A stretch of DNA of 64,000 nt, from assembly GCA_009760855.2 (NCBI GenBank), contig WPIO01000013.1, positions 724,501 through 788,500 on the forward strand, read 5' to 3'. The notes below the pieces were generated by a model that was given only the letters and a program-made list of their open reading frames with translations, was not told the DNA's origin and did not search any database. Shown piece by piece: positions 46,798-58,064 of this stretch; the stretch's first letter is position 1; each line of letters begins with the position of its first letter. The stretch comes from Cristatella mucedo (lineage: Eukaryota > Bryozoa > Phylactolaemata > Cristatellidae). The position numbers and the translations under genes are program-made.

Positions 46798-47001
46798 AGA
46801 GTCTGAATAACTTCAGCACACAGCGCGAGAAGCCTGGCTATACTGAATAGAAACAAAATTGGCCTGCCTGAGCGGCTAGTTGAGTGAAATGTGAACTGAC
46901 TACTTATTGCACATATGGTTGACAATGAGGTAGCTAAATGTTGCTTCCACTTGATTTTGAGAGCCGCTGTTGGACAACTAATGAGAAGGTCGACAATTCA
47001 C

Positions 47002-47102
47002 GGATGCTTCGTGCAGCCGGCCAGATTTTCACTTCGCACTTCATGCATGCTCTTGTTCGTTCACTAGCAATAAATAAACAATTGCAATGCATACCTATAG
47101 TG
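47002..47102 (-). CDS. Candidate exon 10 (Ig-like, second part)
   Basis: The acceptor TGTCCGCTGCAG (phase 2) follows exon 9 in frame. The frame encodes GMHCNCLFIASE and RACMKCEVKIWP, so it would close the Ig-like domain opened in exon 9. The donor GCATCC|GTGAATTG (phase 1) is weak. A longer version to about 46948 remains open. Confidence 0.4.
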
Positions 47103-47311
47103 CTGCAGCGGACAGTATAATTAGTGAGCTGACCCAGCTGGACTCCCGTCAATTTATTTGGAATACTGTTGAGACGACAGGAAATGCTTGATAAGTTTGT
47201 GCTGGCTCCAGATGTCCCTGAAAAAGACGCAATTCTTTCATCGATATGGCTAATAATCGTTGTAAATCAGAAGGACTCGCATTCTTATGATTAGCATTCA
47301 CCGAGTTTTAC

Positions 47312-47474
47312 GGCTGAAACCTGACGCAGTCGAGCTGCCACGTCACTGAGGAAACGGAATCGGGGTTTAAACTGTCAGGTATTCGTATGTCAACTCTATT
47401 CCTTGAAATAACTGCGGCTGTCTTCTCCGACACGCACTGCCAGCTCATGCTCAGGCTCAAGGGTCGATGTCTGT
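47312..47474 (-). CDS. Candidate exon 9 (Ig-like, first part)
   Basis: The open frame encodes LSLSMSWQCVSE and SSVTWQLDCVRFQ, two cysteines with a Trp between them, an Ig-like pattern. I place the acceptor at TTGAGGCAG (phase 1); an alternative TTATTCAG lies about 11 nt upstream (phase 2). The donor CAGCC|GTAAAACT is phase 2 and matches the acceptor of exon 10, 209 bp downstream. Confidence 0.45.
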
Positions 47475-47856
47475 CTGCCTCAACGACACTGAATAAGAAT
47501 AACCAAAGACAGGCTGACAACCTGATCGAGGCCGACTGCCTATAGCTTCCCGAGCCATGTCAAATTCGCAAGTCGCAAGGTAAATATGTTGAACTCACAT
47601 GATAATCAATCAAACTGCTGTAAATGCATTTGCTCGACAGTAGCTTCTAAGGATCGACATCAATCAATCTGTTTTTTTTAAGTCCTCCTTGCTGCCCTGC
47701 TTGCAGCAAGGAGTAAAGAATGGCTCGGATGGCCGCGGAGTCCGGAACCTGGCCAACCGACTGCAAAGACCATTGCTTCTCGGCCAAGACCAGTGTCTTC
47801 ACTCAAATTTTACATGCAACCATGTGAGATACTCTGCGCCGTCGCCTAGAGCTTAC

Positions 47857-47901
47857 CTCCAAGCTGTGCCATAATCTTAAAGTTATATCCAGTATATGGC
47901 C
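47857..47901 (-). CDS. Candidate exon 8 (45 nt)
   Basis: This has textbook splice signals: TTTCCTTGCAG before it and TTGGAG|GTAAGCTC after it, both phase 1. It encodes PYTGYNFKIMAQLG, which joins directly to the helix ending exon 7. The splice sites are better than most in the chain, so I rate it higher than the other microexons. Confidence 0.5.
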
Positions 47902-48193
47902 CTGCAAGGAAACATGAAGTTCCAACAGTTAAACTTTCTTAAATATGTCCTGCAAAGCTCAAAGAATCTATATTTCTTGAAGAAATATGCATTCAAAATT
48001 GCAAAAATGATAAGAAACTAAACAATAAATTTTTAATGAAAAAGTGTTCTAATTAATCAGTGAGTTTTTGTATTAAACTCGTGTGACTATTTTTGATAAT
48101 GCAAGTAATTTGATGCTGAAAATATTCATCGCAGAATAATAGTGATGCATTAATTACCTTTAAAAATTCAGAGCAAGTTTGACTTACTCTTAC

Positions 48194-48460
48194 CGGACAT
48201 GTAATTCAACAAGCCATTGAGCATCTCTATTGCTAACGTCATCGGAGGGTGAAGCTGCAAAGGGATCCAACTCCACCCTATACTGAGCTCTAGGGTCATT
48301 ATAACGACCACGTGCTTCTTTCCTGGAGCAAAGCTAATTGCAGCTGCCCTGTCCGGTACAGCTAAATTTATTTGTTCTGGATAATAGCACTGGCATATGA
48401 CACGACTCAATGAACGTGCACTAGACCTCAGCGGTGCGTTATTTATTCTGGAAGTTGCAT
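48194..48460 (-). CDS. Candidate exon 7 (Ig-like module plus helix)
   Basis: The acceptor is TTTAGCTATTAG and the donor TGTCCG|GTAAGAGT, phase 1 on both sides (267 nt). The frame encodes VICQCYYPE, a loop APGKKHVVVIMTLELSI with a Trp pair just after it, and a C-terminal helix MTLAIEMLNGLLNYMS. The loop-strand pattern matches exons 5 and 15, and the helix resembles exon 12. Confidence 0.62.
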
Positions 48461-49639
48461 CTAATAGCTAAAGCGACACAAAAGACGATCAATACGTTCA
48501 GATGAGCAGAAAATTCCCGAACACCACTGCAATCGATACTAGCCATGCATCAGCAGTAAATACGAATAACTTAATAAACTTCTGATAGATCAAAAAAGAA
48601 GCCTTATAAGGACAGCACTTCTCGAGAAAATTTGAATATTTACTCACACTATTTTCATATTAGAAAACGTGGGTGTAAGGAAAACGGAAGATCATAATTA
48701 CCGTATTTACTAAGGACTTAAAATTCTAGAACTTTACAAAAACTTTCATAGCAGCATAACTCCACGTTGTATTAGCGCTGGCATGCTAAAACATCACGCA
48801 CAATTCACCATTTTTACCATCCCTCTGCAGCCGCTTAGAAGGCCGACTTCTTTATGAAATTCCCTTCCAGATTTTCTTCTCACCACAGCATTACAGCATC
48901 ACATTAGATCTGGTCTCTTGCGTTTTTTCTGGTTGGTCTGCACATGAATAATTAATTATGTATTCGCCTGTTTTAGCTATCTCTTTAAACTTGCTCGATC
49001 AGGCTTAGGTTAGCTCTCTGCTGCCAACCTGATTCAAAGCAAAAAACTAGAAAGGTGAGCCCGCTTGGGACGAAAGGGCTTGATCGACACCTGATGCGGT
49101 GCACGTCTTCCAGGCCTTTGTGGTTACCTATTCCTCGTAATTTGAAGGATTGTTATTTATGCGGCTTAATCCTAAATAAGCACTTGCATCAGGACTCGGT
49201 TAATTAGAATAAACCCATATAGAATTGCACAGCCTAGCAGTGGTATTTTTATTCTAATTAACACTTAGTTTGTTCTCTAATCAGGGGCCATAAAAGCGAA
49301 TGTTTATTTAAGGTACACATTTTTCTCTTAACTTTCTCTCGGCATATGCTAGGATCCACTTTTTCCAGGTTTCTTGACAGCTAATTAACCCTCATTGCAG
49401 CCAATACAAGTTCATCTAACCGCTCTTAACATCTACTTAATATTGCCTAGAATTTGGATGAAGCAGAATTGCTATCAAGCTCTTCTGTGGTTTAGCTTGG
49501 CTGCTATTCAAGTGCCATGCTTGGCAAGATATTGAAAAGCTATTGAACACGATGACCTTAATCTTTCAGTTCTTAAACGTTCTGTACGGAACCGGCTAAA
49601 TAAATACGGACGCCATTCCTGGGTAAGTCAGCAACACGC
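48461..49639. other. Intron sequence, nothing seen
   Basis: No recognised repeat or exon before the decayed LINE-A copy. Confidence 0.45.
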
Positions 49640-50260
49640 ATTGCTATTGTCGAAGCACAGTGTAAAGCTGAGGGATACTACCTCTTACTAGATGACTACA
49701 TCAATAACATGGCCAAGTCTGTCTTTTGTTGGCCGTGCAACTTTGCCAAATTTCGGCCTGCGTATACTCGGTTACAATAACAAAGTTCATTGTTAAGTTG
49801 GCGACATTTTATCTAGAAAGCTGTCCCTGACTGCTTGCATGTCTTTCTGTCTGTGCCTTATCAGGCTCGCAGTGAGCGCAAAACTCGGCAGCTAATATTT
49901 CTTTTCGTGAACGTCAAAGTGGCGCAATAAATGCTTCCTATTTGCAATGATTCGGCTTCGGATCAAACAACTTATCAACTTCAGATTTTTGGCGCTTTTT
50001 TAGGTCCTTTATTCTCTCCTGACAAATCATCAGAAATATTTTATGTTACGCTACGCAGTATATCACAAGCGCTTTTGGCTCAATTAGTATAGCCGTATCT
50101 CTCCGTAATTAACCTGAAATATTTTTTTCAGACCATGCATGCCTTTACTTTTTATACACATAAAGACGGAAACTCACTCGAGATTGACCTCATGATATCC
50201 CTCGAATTGAGGATAGTTTAAATAAAGCTGAAATTCCGTACGTGTCCCCAGAGCATTTTG
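49640..50260 (+). mobile_element. Strongly decayed LINE-A copy
   Basis: LINE-A landmarks appear in order at low identity: LLLDDYINNMAKSVFC-like, then CAAAACTCGGCAGCTAATAT for the NSAARLV segment and ATCAAACAACTTATCAACTT for VKQRIDF. No 3' stem was found. Confidence 0.55.
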
Positions 50261-50909
50261 TATGCCAACCTATGTGAATTTGATTTCCAGAACATTTTTA
50301 GTACTTGCAAAGCATCCTAGCACTTGCCCATTTTCTTGCTATGTTTTAAAACGTATTATAAATATATATTTATACCAGTGAATACTGCATAATTGTAGAG
50401 GTACTTTAAGTATTTCCTAGAGAGGAAGTATTTCGACTGATTAGTTTTCACAGATTGTAATGTAGTAGCATCGTAGCTTCAGTTAATACAGGATAATGCC
50501 ATGAAAACAAAAGGTGATCCGAGAAACATGCACGATTAAAGCTTGCTTCTAAGATCGTCAAGTCAAGTGTCTTGAGGTCACTTTACTTGAAGCAGTAGAG
50601 CTCAGCGACATGCAGTTTTATTTGGCTACCACCTTCGCCAGACCATCAGTAGAGTCTTGCTCAAACTGTCAGTGCCTTGCAACATCGTTGGTCGTTCTTT
50701 GGGTGGCACGATGTTCGTGTGAATGCACAGGACTGAACTTGTTAGTATAGACAACAACCGACCAAGTCTGTGTCTATTTAACTATGGCAGTGTGTCTGAT
50801 TTTGCTCCCTTGCAACATCTTATATGCAAGATACCCGCCGTCCTGTTCATTCTTTTCGTGAAGTGAGATATTGGCGTGCTTCCCTTAGAGAGCTGATAAC
50901 ACGCCTTAC

Positions 50910-50951
50910 CTTTATAGAGCTTGGCTGATCTTCGAGAAAGCACTGTATGCT
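50910..50951 (-). CDS. Candidate exon 6 (microexon)
   Basis: This 42-nt frame has the acceptor ATTTCGTCAG, with a T-rich tract upstream, and the donor AAAG|GTAAGGCG, both phase 1. It encodes HTVLSRRSAKLYK. The phase fits the flanking exons. It could equally be chance. Confidence 0.3.
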
Positions 50952-51702
50952 CTGACGAAATCTTGCAAAAAATAGCATGTAGATTATTTATATTGATGTT
51001 ATTTTATTCTGTGTTGTTTTATTATATTCTAGTTATATTAGCTCTAAGGGATTGCAAAGTTTTCTGATTTTGAAAAATGAAAACACGATAGGCAAATAAG
51101 TAAGTCTTAATTAGGTGCATACTCGGCTCATTCAGCGAACACCTAAATTTTTTTCCATATTTATGTATGCATATACTAGATTTTTAAATTGCATTACGTG
51201 CTTGAATATTACTTTACAAAACCACATTAAAAGGACTTTAATAGAAAACTGGGAGTAGATAACCATTGATAATATAGAAAATGCAAAGCTCCGGAATATC
51301 CCATGTTGGAAGCTAGCCTTTGGAAAAATATATCACTTGGAGCTCACTGGTCCATGTTTTAAAGTTGGATTGATGAGATTTCACTTTATTTCAACCTTTG
51401 GATTTGTATTTCGCTTGCTAGTCTTTAAATGGCTTCTTTAACTTGATCAACGTGATAGGTACTGTATCAATCAATGTCCTCATATAAAGCAAGTGTGATC
51501 ATAAAACTCCACTTGGAAACCAAATTGCAGTCAACAGCAACACACGGATAAAGTACTAAATGAGTATCACATAGTAAGAATTTGCTAGGAAAAACGTGTC
51601 TTTGACGCAGTACGGACGTGCACTAAAGCCGATAGTGAAAGCAATGCAGAAATGCCTCTCGTTTAAGCGGTCGAAGCTGCAAAAGTTACGTGCGAGACTT
51701 AC

Positions 51703-51926
51703 CGATTTCAACGGAATAGAAAAAGATGTCCACTTTGTGACTGACGGTGTCGTTGGAAGTTACTTTTAGCGACCTGCTCCTACATTGGACGGCATTGGAA
51801 TGCATATACGTGTTAAATTCGGAAAGTGAGTGCACCGTCACTAGCATTTTAAAGAGCTTTCCTTTCGCTGGAAAATAATTCTGGCAGTTTCGTGGGTAGT
51901 GCGCGAACTCTAAGAATTTTCTGCTT
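51703..51926 (-). CDS. Candidate exon 5 (Ig-like module)
   Basis: The donor GAAATCG|GTAAGTCTC is strong (phase 1). The acceptor is either AACTTACAG at 51927 (phase 2, used here) or GATCGTTGCAG at 51940 (phase 1). The frame has two cysteines (YPRNCQNY and NAVQCRSRS) about 40 residues apart, and a loop FPAKGKLFKMLV. The Pro/Lys/Gly-rich loop before a beta strand recurs in exons 7 and 15. Confidence 0.6.
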
Positions 51927-52259
51927 CTGTAAGTTGAAACTGCAACGATCAAAACTCGGTGGTTAGATATATCTTAAAATGGTGTGCATGCGTTAATCAG
52001 TTGATATTGGGGATTCACCAAGTTGCATTGAAAATTGGACTTCGAAATTCTTCGTCGCCTTCAAAAGGAAATTGTATCCACGAGCCTCAAATTACGCGAG
52101 ACGACAAGAATGGTTTAACGAATAACTGTAAGCAATGCAGCAATATAAAAGTTACAAGATATCTCAGTTTTGATACTTTAAATTTGAACTATTTCTATAC
52201 CTGATACAAATAAAATTGCTGATCAGCTGGCCCGGGACCCATTTAACTAGATATATTAC

Positions 52260-52473
52260 GTGATTGCATCCAGTATTTTATTACGCACTCTCTTAAAAAT
52301 CCGTTCGGTTATACGAAATAAGAATTTAGCACTAAATACTAAACTGACTTTCCTTCTTAATCGACTTAGTTTCCTGAAGTCTCTTTTCGCCTGAGATTGA
52401 ATCTTCAGGCTGCATTTGATTTCAGCCATCGCTTTAGCACCCGGATGCATTATCCCATTTGGTCTTCGTGGCA
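52260..52473 (-). CDS. Candidate exon 4 (Ig-like first half plus helix)
   Basis: The acceptor is TTTTACTTGACAG (phase 1) and the proposed donor is ATCAC|GTAATA (phase 2). The frame gives AEIKCSLKIQSQ, typical of a first-cysteine strand, then a very basic stretch and a helix ending NKILDAI. Joined to the next exon the text runs KILDAI-T-SRKFLEF...NC, which parallels KILDDGIVDRSFGS...C in exon 18. The donor is not strong and other donors are possible. Confidence 0.4.
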
Positions 52474-52802
52474 CTGTCAAGTAAAAGGTAGAGATATAAC
52501 CGTTTACAATAAACCTATTAGAAGTTATGCGTTATAGCTTTTGAGCTGCAGTCAGCAGAACGGTGTTTGAAACAGAATTTAATTAACAGAGTAGTGATTT
52601 GGAGCATTACAACTATTAGAATATTTTTTTATTTCATAAAGCAAATAAATCCATAGCGGAAAGAAAATATCTAGGTAAATTTCAAAAGTAGAATGATTGA
52701 CCGCCTGCCTTCAGTGCTTAGAGAATCGTATGCATTCTTAAAAGGAATGTGGAAAAATTGAAATTATCCCGTACTTCGGAGTCAAGTGCTCAGTTGATTG
52801 GG

Positions 52803-52985
52803 CTATAACCAATCTTGCATGCTGACCCTGTGCACGTTACCCCTAACCGTCTTATTCTTGTTGTTTATTGAGCATGCTACCACTAACCACTCGATCGCGT
52901 TTTCTTTGGCAGCAATTGTAACGCGCCTAGAAAGAGATTAAGTTCTCTGAGATCGCTTTACCAATTTGATTATTATTATTTTTAA
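52803..52985 (+). mobile_element. LINE-A 3' end fragment
   Basis: 3' UTR (CTTGCATGCTGACCCTGTGC), the AAAGAGATTAAGTTCTCTGA stem and an (ATT)n tail. No coding part remains. Confidence 0.82.
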
Positions 52986-53874
52986 ATACTATCACTAAAT
53001 GTATCCAAATTTTGGCTGAACAATTTTAGTAACGAGTTTGAGCTGAATTGAGGTTCATTGCATGAATTTGTGCATGCATTCAGTTGCATTTAGAAGCTAA
53101 GCTGCAAACATTATTTCTTCTTTGGTCAAAGATCCTAGATCGCATCAGCTGCTAGACTATTTAAGCTGATCGCGACTGCTACCAAGTTCTTCAAACTAAG
53201 TGCATTGGGCTATCTAATTTCATTCACGGTTATCTATAGGTATACAAATAAAAGAGTTGCGAGTTTTTTCTAGCTTTCATAACTTTAGTTCTCAAGACAA
53301 GCAAATCAAATTAGTGATTCATGCGTCAAAAATTGCGTCGGTAAAACGGTAAGTTAAGTTTTGCACAACCAACCTGGATTTATTAGCAAAAATAAAAAAC
53401 TGGAGCAGTCAAGAGTGGTTTTTGTATAAGGATGAATGTATGGCGGAGAATTTCGGCTTTCAAATAGTGCTGAAGACCTTAATGTGTCATCTTTTCTATA
53501 GACTAATATTGCGAGATAATGTATTGAAACTTAGGTGATAACGGTGCTTTAATTGCTCATATTTACTGAAATTAAAATATTGCATAGCTTTTTAAAAATA
53601 TTATTAGAAAATCTAATTTATTTTGCATTCATTAATTTTATTAAGAATCATTTGTGCCTTTCCTTATTAACCCTTAGGGAAATACTATAATGTCTCGTGC
53701 TAATTTAGACTGGCAAATTGATGACTGAATTGTGTTGAATTGACCTGGACAGATTTTAAAATGGTATAATTGACAATAGAAACTTTAAAGGTGTACATAT
53801 ATCTAAAGTATACATCATAGGATTGATAGGACAAGATTGGGAGTCAGCTCAATAAGTATCTTTCACAGTCACTG

Positions 53875-53962
53875 GTTCAAAGGAGCCCCGAGGCATATGT
53901 GAAGTGCCTGAATAGAGATTAAGTCCTCTTGGGGCGCTATATAAATTAATTATATTTATATT
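53875..53962 (+). mobile_element. SINE-1 3' half
   Basis: Box B remnant GGTTCAAAGGAGCCCCGAGG, then GTGCCTGAATAGAGATTAAG, TCCTCTTGGGGCGCTATATA. The head is missing. Confidence 0.72.
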
Positions 53963-54043
53963 TAAAGGTGCATTTAGTTTCGCTCCTGAAAATACCGTGC
54001 GCACTAATCATGCTTTAGAATGATCTCGGATAAGATAACTTAC

Positions 54044-54103
54044 GAAACAGGGCTGAAGCTAAAAGCGGTCGCATGTCTAGAGCTGCACTGATAATCACAA
54101 GTA
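54044..54103 (-). CDS. Candidate exon 3 (small)
   Basis: This 60-nt frame lies between an acceptor ATTATCAG and a donor TTTC|GTAAGTTA, both phase 1. It encodes a hydrophobic stretch (LVIISAALDMRPLLASALF). Phase fits both neighbours. Its small size and the lack of a second line of evidence keep confidence low. Confidence 0.3.
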
Positions 54104-54357
54104 CTGATAATCTGAACTTCAGAAAGGCTTACGTTTCAGATGAAGCGTTGCAGCTCTGTTCTAGCCTGCATGGTTAGCCTGCTGGTGAAAATCATCCTTA
54201 GAAAAGAGTGCAATATCTAACTGATCCATGCCTTTTGGACATCTAGCCATGCTCCGAGGCTCAGAGTACTAGCAGGTGTTGCACGTCTGCTATGACGCAT
54301 CCTCATTTGAATGCGTCACGCTTGCCGTAAAATCTTTCACTGCACCCTCGGGTCAAA

Positions 54358-54510
54358 ACTAAGAGGGTAAGGTGCTTGTACTTAATGACCCTGATCGTGG
54401 CTTCGAATCCTCATTCGGGGATTCTTAACTGCCGAGTGCAGGCATGCCTCATTCTGCTAATGCTCGTCTGCTGCTATTAAAGTTTGGTTGTTTAATCAGC
54501 TAATCTTTTC
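54358..54510 (+). mobile_element. SINE-2, head truncated
   Basis: Box B GATCGTGGCTTCGAATCC, middle GGGGATTCTTAACTGCC and tail AAGTTTGGTTGTTTAATCAG. Confidence 0.68.
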
Positions 54511-54960
54511 TTTAGCGATTAAGCCGCTGCGGTAAAGTGTTCACAGCAGTGAAAGCAATAATGAGACCATCAAATAGGCTTAACTGAAACTAAAACCCTT
54601 CGTCGGTGTACAGAATGCATGGAGATGGAGAAGAAAATTAAATGGTGTAACGAATGCCGCAATCACTAATTCCATTCTCATGTTTGCCAGTAGATTCTAA
54701 TTATTTGTTTGGAGAAGTCGTCAAAGACCATTATGGAAGGCTCTTTGCTTAAGTTTGACATTAGTTGGTTAATGCGTCTTACACAGCTATCATACTCAGT
54801 CAAGCTCCAACACATTCTCTAACATTTCTCCGCGTCCACCAGTGTCATTTACTCCACTCCCTACCTGAATGCTTTGGCTAAGGTATACGAACTTCACGAT
54901 TACGGTCGTGTGAGAAAGCCTCGCGGGAAATATTCCTGGCTGCAATAGGGTGCAATAGCT

Positions 54961-55290
54961 GCTCAGGCAGCTCTACCAATGAGCAGATGATGAGGCTAAT
55001 GAATCGGCAGCTCTACCAATGAGCAGATGATGAGGCTAATGAATCGGCAGCTCTACCAATGAGCAGATGATGAGGCTAATGAATCGGCAGCTCTACCAAT
55101 GAGCAGATGATGAGGCTAATGAATCGGCAGCTCTACCAATGAGCAGATGATGAGGCTAATGAATCGGCAGCTCTACCAATGAGCAGATGATGAGGCTAAT
55201 GAATCGGCAGCTCTACCAATGAGCAGATGATGAGGCATGATGGTGATGATGAGCAGATGATGAGGCTAATGAATGAATCGGCAGCTCTTT
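54961..55290. repeat. 40-bp minisatellite, about seven units
   Basis: The unit CGGCAGCTCTACCAATGAGC plus AGATGATGAGGCTAATGAAT repeats without visible change from 55005 to about 55230. Partial or altered copies lie at both ends. High identity implies recent expansion. There are no spacers, so it is not a CRISPR-like array. Confidence 0.95.
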
Positions 55291-55705
55291 ACTTTCTTCG
55301 CCCGTGTCATAGGCTAGAGTGTAGGTACTTAAAGACCCAGTTCAATGTTTCGAGTCTTAGAGCTGCAATCTGTTGATGAATACAGCTATAAAGAGTGACA
55401 TTTGAAAAGGGCCCTTCAGAGGCGGTTAAAGATCCGCCATTCAATCAGTGAACCTTCTTTGGCTTCTTTCCGGCCATGCTTCTTTCTGCCGAAATAGTAA
55501 AATGTTTGCCTATCATTGTCATCTTACTGTTCATGGACAGAGCTCACAGCATAGTAAAACTCCATTGATTTACAAGTACCTGCGATTACTTAGGTCAATG
55601 ATTCAATCGTGTGACTGCTTGAAATCTCAACTGGTCGTATTTTACAGCCTATATCTGTGCAAATCCTACAAGCAACTTTCTTGTCGCAGAAAAGGAGTCA
55701 CTTAC

Positions 55706-55807
55706 ATTTGGCAAGTTCAGTGGTACTTTGAAAAAAAATTTGAATGATCAACTGTTTCTGTGGCATCGATTGGCTTCTTTCTGCAGATATTCTGCACTCA
55801 GTGAATC
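55706..55807 (-). CDS. Candidate exon 2
   Basis: The 102-nt open frame is bounded by ATTAGACAG and AAAT|GTAAGTGA, phase 1 on both sides. It encodes FTECRISAE, like the second-cysteine strand of an Ig-like fold, and then a helix (KQLIIQIFFQSTTELAK). The cysteine-strand-then-helix order matches candidate exons 11 and 12. It is too short for an ORF search and rests on splice signals and phase. Confidence 0.45.
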
Positions 55808-56443
55808 CTGTCTAATCACTGGCTTAGCAGTCCTTTAATCCAGTCGCTGTAATTCAGACGCTTTAAGCATCTTCATAACCCTAATAATGTTCTTAATTTT
55901 TTCAAGCTATCATGGAAGAGGGTGAATTTATCAGGGTTTATTAAGACATATTCAACTGCTACTACATGTAATCTTTTTCTGGAAAATTGTATCCCCAAAA
56001 AACAATCTTGACTTTTACGTTTTCCCTAATCATTCTGCTCTTGTCATCCTCCGAGTATTCTCAGCCTTGCAACACATGCGGGTTACTAATGTGTTCTTTG
56101 CTTGCTCATCTAAGAAGAATATATAATATGATTTTTAATGAATGCTTAAGCGCGATGTATTGCATGACTTTAACTCTAGGTTATTGCATTTATGTTCAGT
56201 GAATTATAAAGTACTTTGACATAGGATTGTTTTTCCTATGTCACTATGAAGATGATTTATTATTGTTCTTATAGCCAGAACCATACAATCAAACAAGAGA
56301 TAACCTTCCGTGAAGGATTTTCAATCCAAATTTTACCTTAGAAAACTGGTACATGCTTTACCCGGAGTGAAAAACCGTGCTACTTCCACTACCATTAGCC
56401 ACCACAGAATGGGTCAAGGCTACTAAAATTCTTGGCTGTAAGC
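55808..56443. other. Intron sequence, nothing seen
   Basis: A 71-residue plus-strand frame (55987-56202) has no motif. Nothing else was recognised. Confidence 0.4.
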
Positions 56444-56628
56444 CAGCGGTTTTCAACTTGTGGGTCGCGACCCCTCAGGAGGATTGAACAATCCTTTCAC
56501 AGGGGTCGCCTAAGACCATCTGAAGACATGCAATTCCACATTTCGCACACAATTTTATGGTTTGCGGTGGCCAAAACACGAGGAAACGTATTAAAGGGTC
56601 GCGCATTAGGAAGGTTGAGAAGCATTCG
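56444..56628 (+). mobile_element. SPIN-like hAT MITE
   Basis: It starts CAGCGGTTTTCAACTTGTGG and then has GGTCGCGACCCCT, CTTTCACAGGGGTCGCCTAA, GACCATC, a short AT-richer middle, AAAGGGTCGC and the end TTAGGAAGGTTGAGAA. This order and wording match my memory of the non-autonomous SPIN/Charlie-type hAT elements of vertebrates. Ends form an imperfect inverted repeat (CAGCGGTTTTCAAC against a reversed GGTTGAGAA-type end). A clear 8-bp duplication is not visible. It lies in an intron of the large gene. Identification is from memory, not a search. Confidence 0.72.
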
Positions 56629-57434
56629 CTTAGAGTCCAAGCGGATAAAAATCCTTCGACATTCCTTGCATAAACTGACTATAGCCAATACAAAAATCTT
56701 AAATCTCCAAAGGCTTTATAGCGATCACCGTGGATGATGCAAGCGGGCTTGCAGAATTGCCAATAATGTCAACCTCCAGTATTTCAATAAATTTTTCAGG
56801 CAAGATAAACCAACCTTTTGATTATTGTCATACCCGAATTCCTCAATGATTGAGCTGAGTAAAGTGCAACATCTTTCATATTGTCCTCGGTCCTTTTAAA
56901 TTGTCTAAGCACGTCTTGGTGCCGTGTCAGTCAGAGACTCGTTAAGCGCTTCGTGAGTGCTTGAAAAGTGCAAGGCAGTTTTTACAGTTTTCGCTAGTTT
57001 CCATTTACACTTTTGCAAGACAGTCCTTTTTCTTTCTTCTTCCTTTTTCTTTCTTCGTCGTGTGACCCTCTTCAGCGTGTGACCATTGATATCACGTTGA
57101 CGCACGCTAAAGCCTGGATGGCGTACCCTATAACTGACTGATTATTCAGGGCTGAGTTCATGCAGCACGCGAACTGGCGGTGGACCTGTCTATCCTCACG
57201 TCACGTTACCTTCTTCCTGGGGCGTGGGAGGTATGGGGTATTTCACTGGTTCACATTCTGCTTCTTCCTGTTTCATCACGTAGCGCAATGGATCGAGGCT
57301 TTAAGGACCCTCCACCATCGTTCACCTGGATTGAAATGGTTGCTATTTGAAGAAACCGTGAACTAGGATACCATAAGACTCCTCCCTGGATTAAGAAACT
57401 TTGCTTTACCAAACGGAGGTACCGTAGTGAAATG

Positions 57435-57510
57435 ACAATAGTAATACTAATTATTTTGTATAGTGCCCAAAAAAAACACATCTATTTCCAGGTGCTTTGC
57501 ATCTCACTAA
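57435..57510 (-). mobile_element. SINE-1 tail fragment
   Basis: Reversed SINE-1 end: TTGTATAGTGCCC, an A run, then CTATTTCCAGGTGCTTTGCA. Confidence 0.5.
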
Positions 57511-57569
57511 AATCAAAAAAATAGCCAAGGGTTATTGTTGCTATTGCATAACGTTCATCGTCAGAGCGT

Positions 57570-57752
57570 CCCTGGGTCTTAGAAAAGGGATAATGCGCTC
57601 GTTCTTTCCCACCCAGGTCATGGTTTCAAGTCATGCGGTGGGCAATACCATGCATATCCCCAACCCTAAGTTATTGTTTGTCTCGCAGCACTGTGTGAGG
57701 TACCTGTATGGAAACCTAGCTCTTTTAGGGTGCTACTCGAACTATCTGTTAT
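57570..57752 (+). mobile_element. SINE with SINE-2-like head and SINE-1-like tail
   Basis: The head and middle (ACCCAGGTCATGGTTTCAAG, GCGGTGGGCAATACC) follow SINE-2. The tail (GAGGTACCTGTATGGAAACC, TCTTTTAGGGTGCTACTCG) follows SINE-1. It may be a chimera or a third family. Confidence 0.55.
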
Positions 57753-58022
57753 AATTAGTATTTTTATTTTTACTTATAGGATTAGTATCCTATCTGTCTA
57801 TACACTGAGCCTACACTGGTCTTGCACAAATAGATTCGTATGTCATAGTGCAGATTAAAACCACGAAAATACATCTTCAAGGTTCTGAGCCAGTAAGTCT
57901 GTATATGTCTAAGGCAGCTATGATGCCCCAGTATGGCAGTATGATAAGTTGCTGCTTGAGGCGGCTGTTGCAAGCAAATGTACTGAAATCATGATGATGC
58001 TGATTGATCGAAAACAGCATCA

Positions 58023-58064
58023 TGATTACTTATAAGGCCTTGGACATGGCCTTATAAGTAATCA
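58023..58064. repeat. Perfect 17-bp hairpin
   Basis: TGATTACTTATAAGGCC (58023-58039) and its exact reverse complement (58048-58064) flank the loop TTGGACAT. There is no T run after it. Function unknown. Confidence 0.9.

Noticed and set aside
54961-55290. CRISPR-like array
   Set aside because: The units are directly tandem without variable spacers, and the sequence is eukaryotic.
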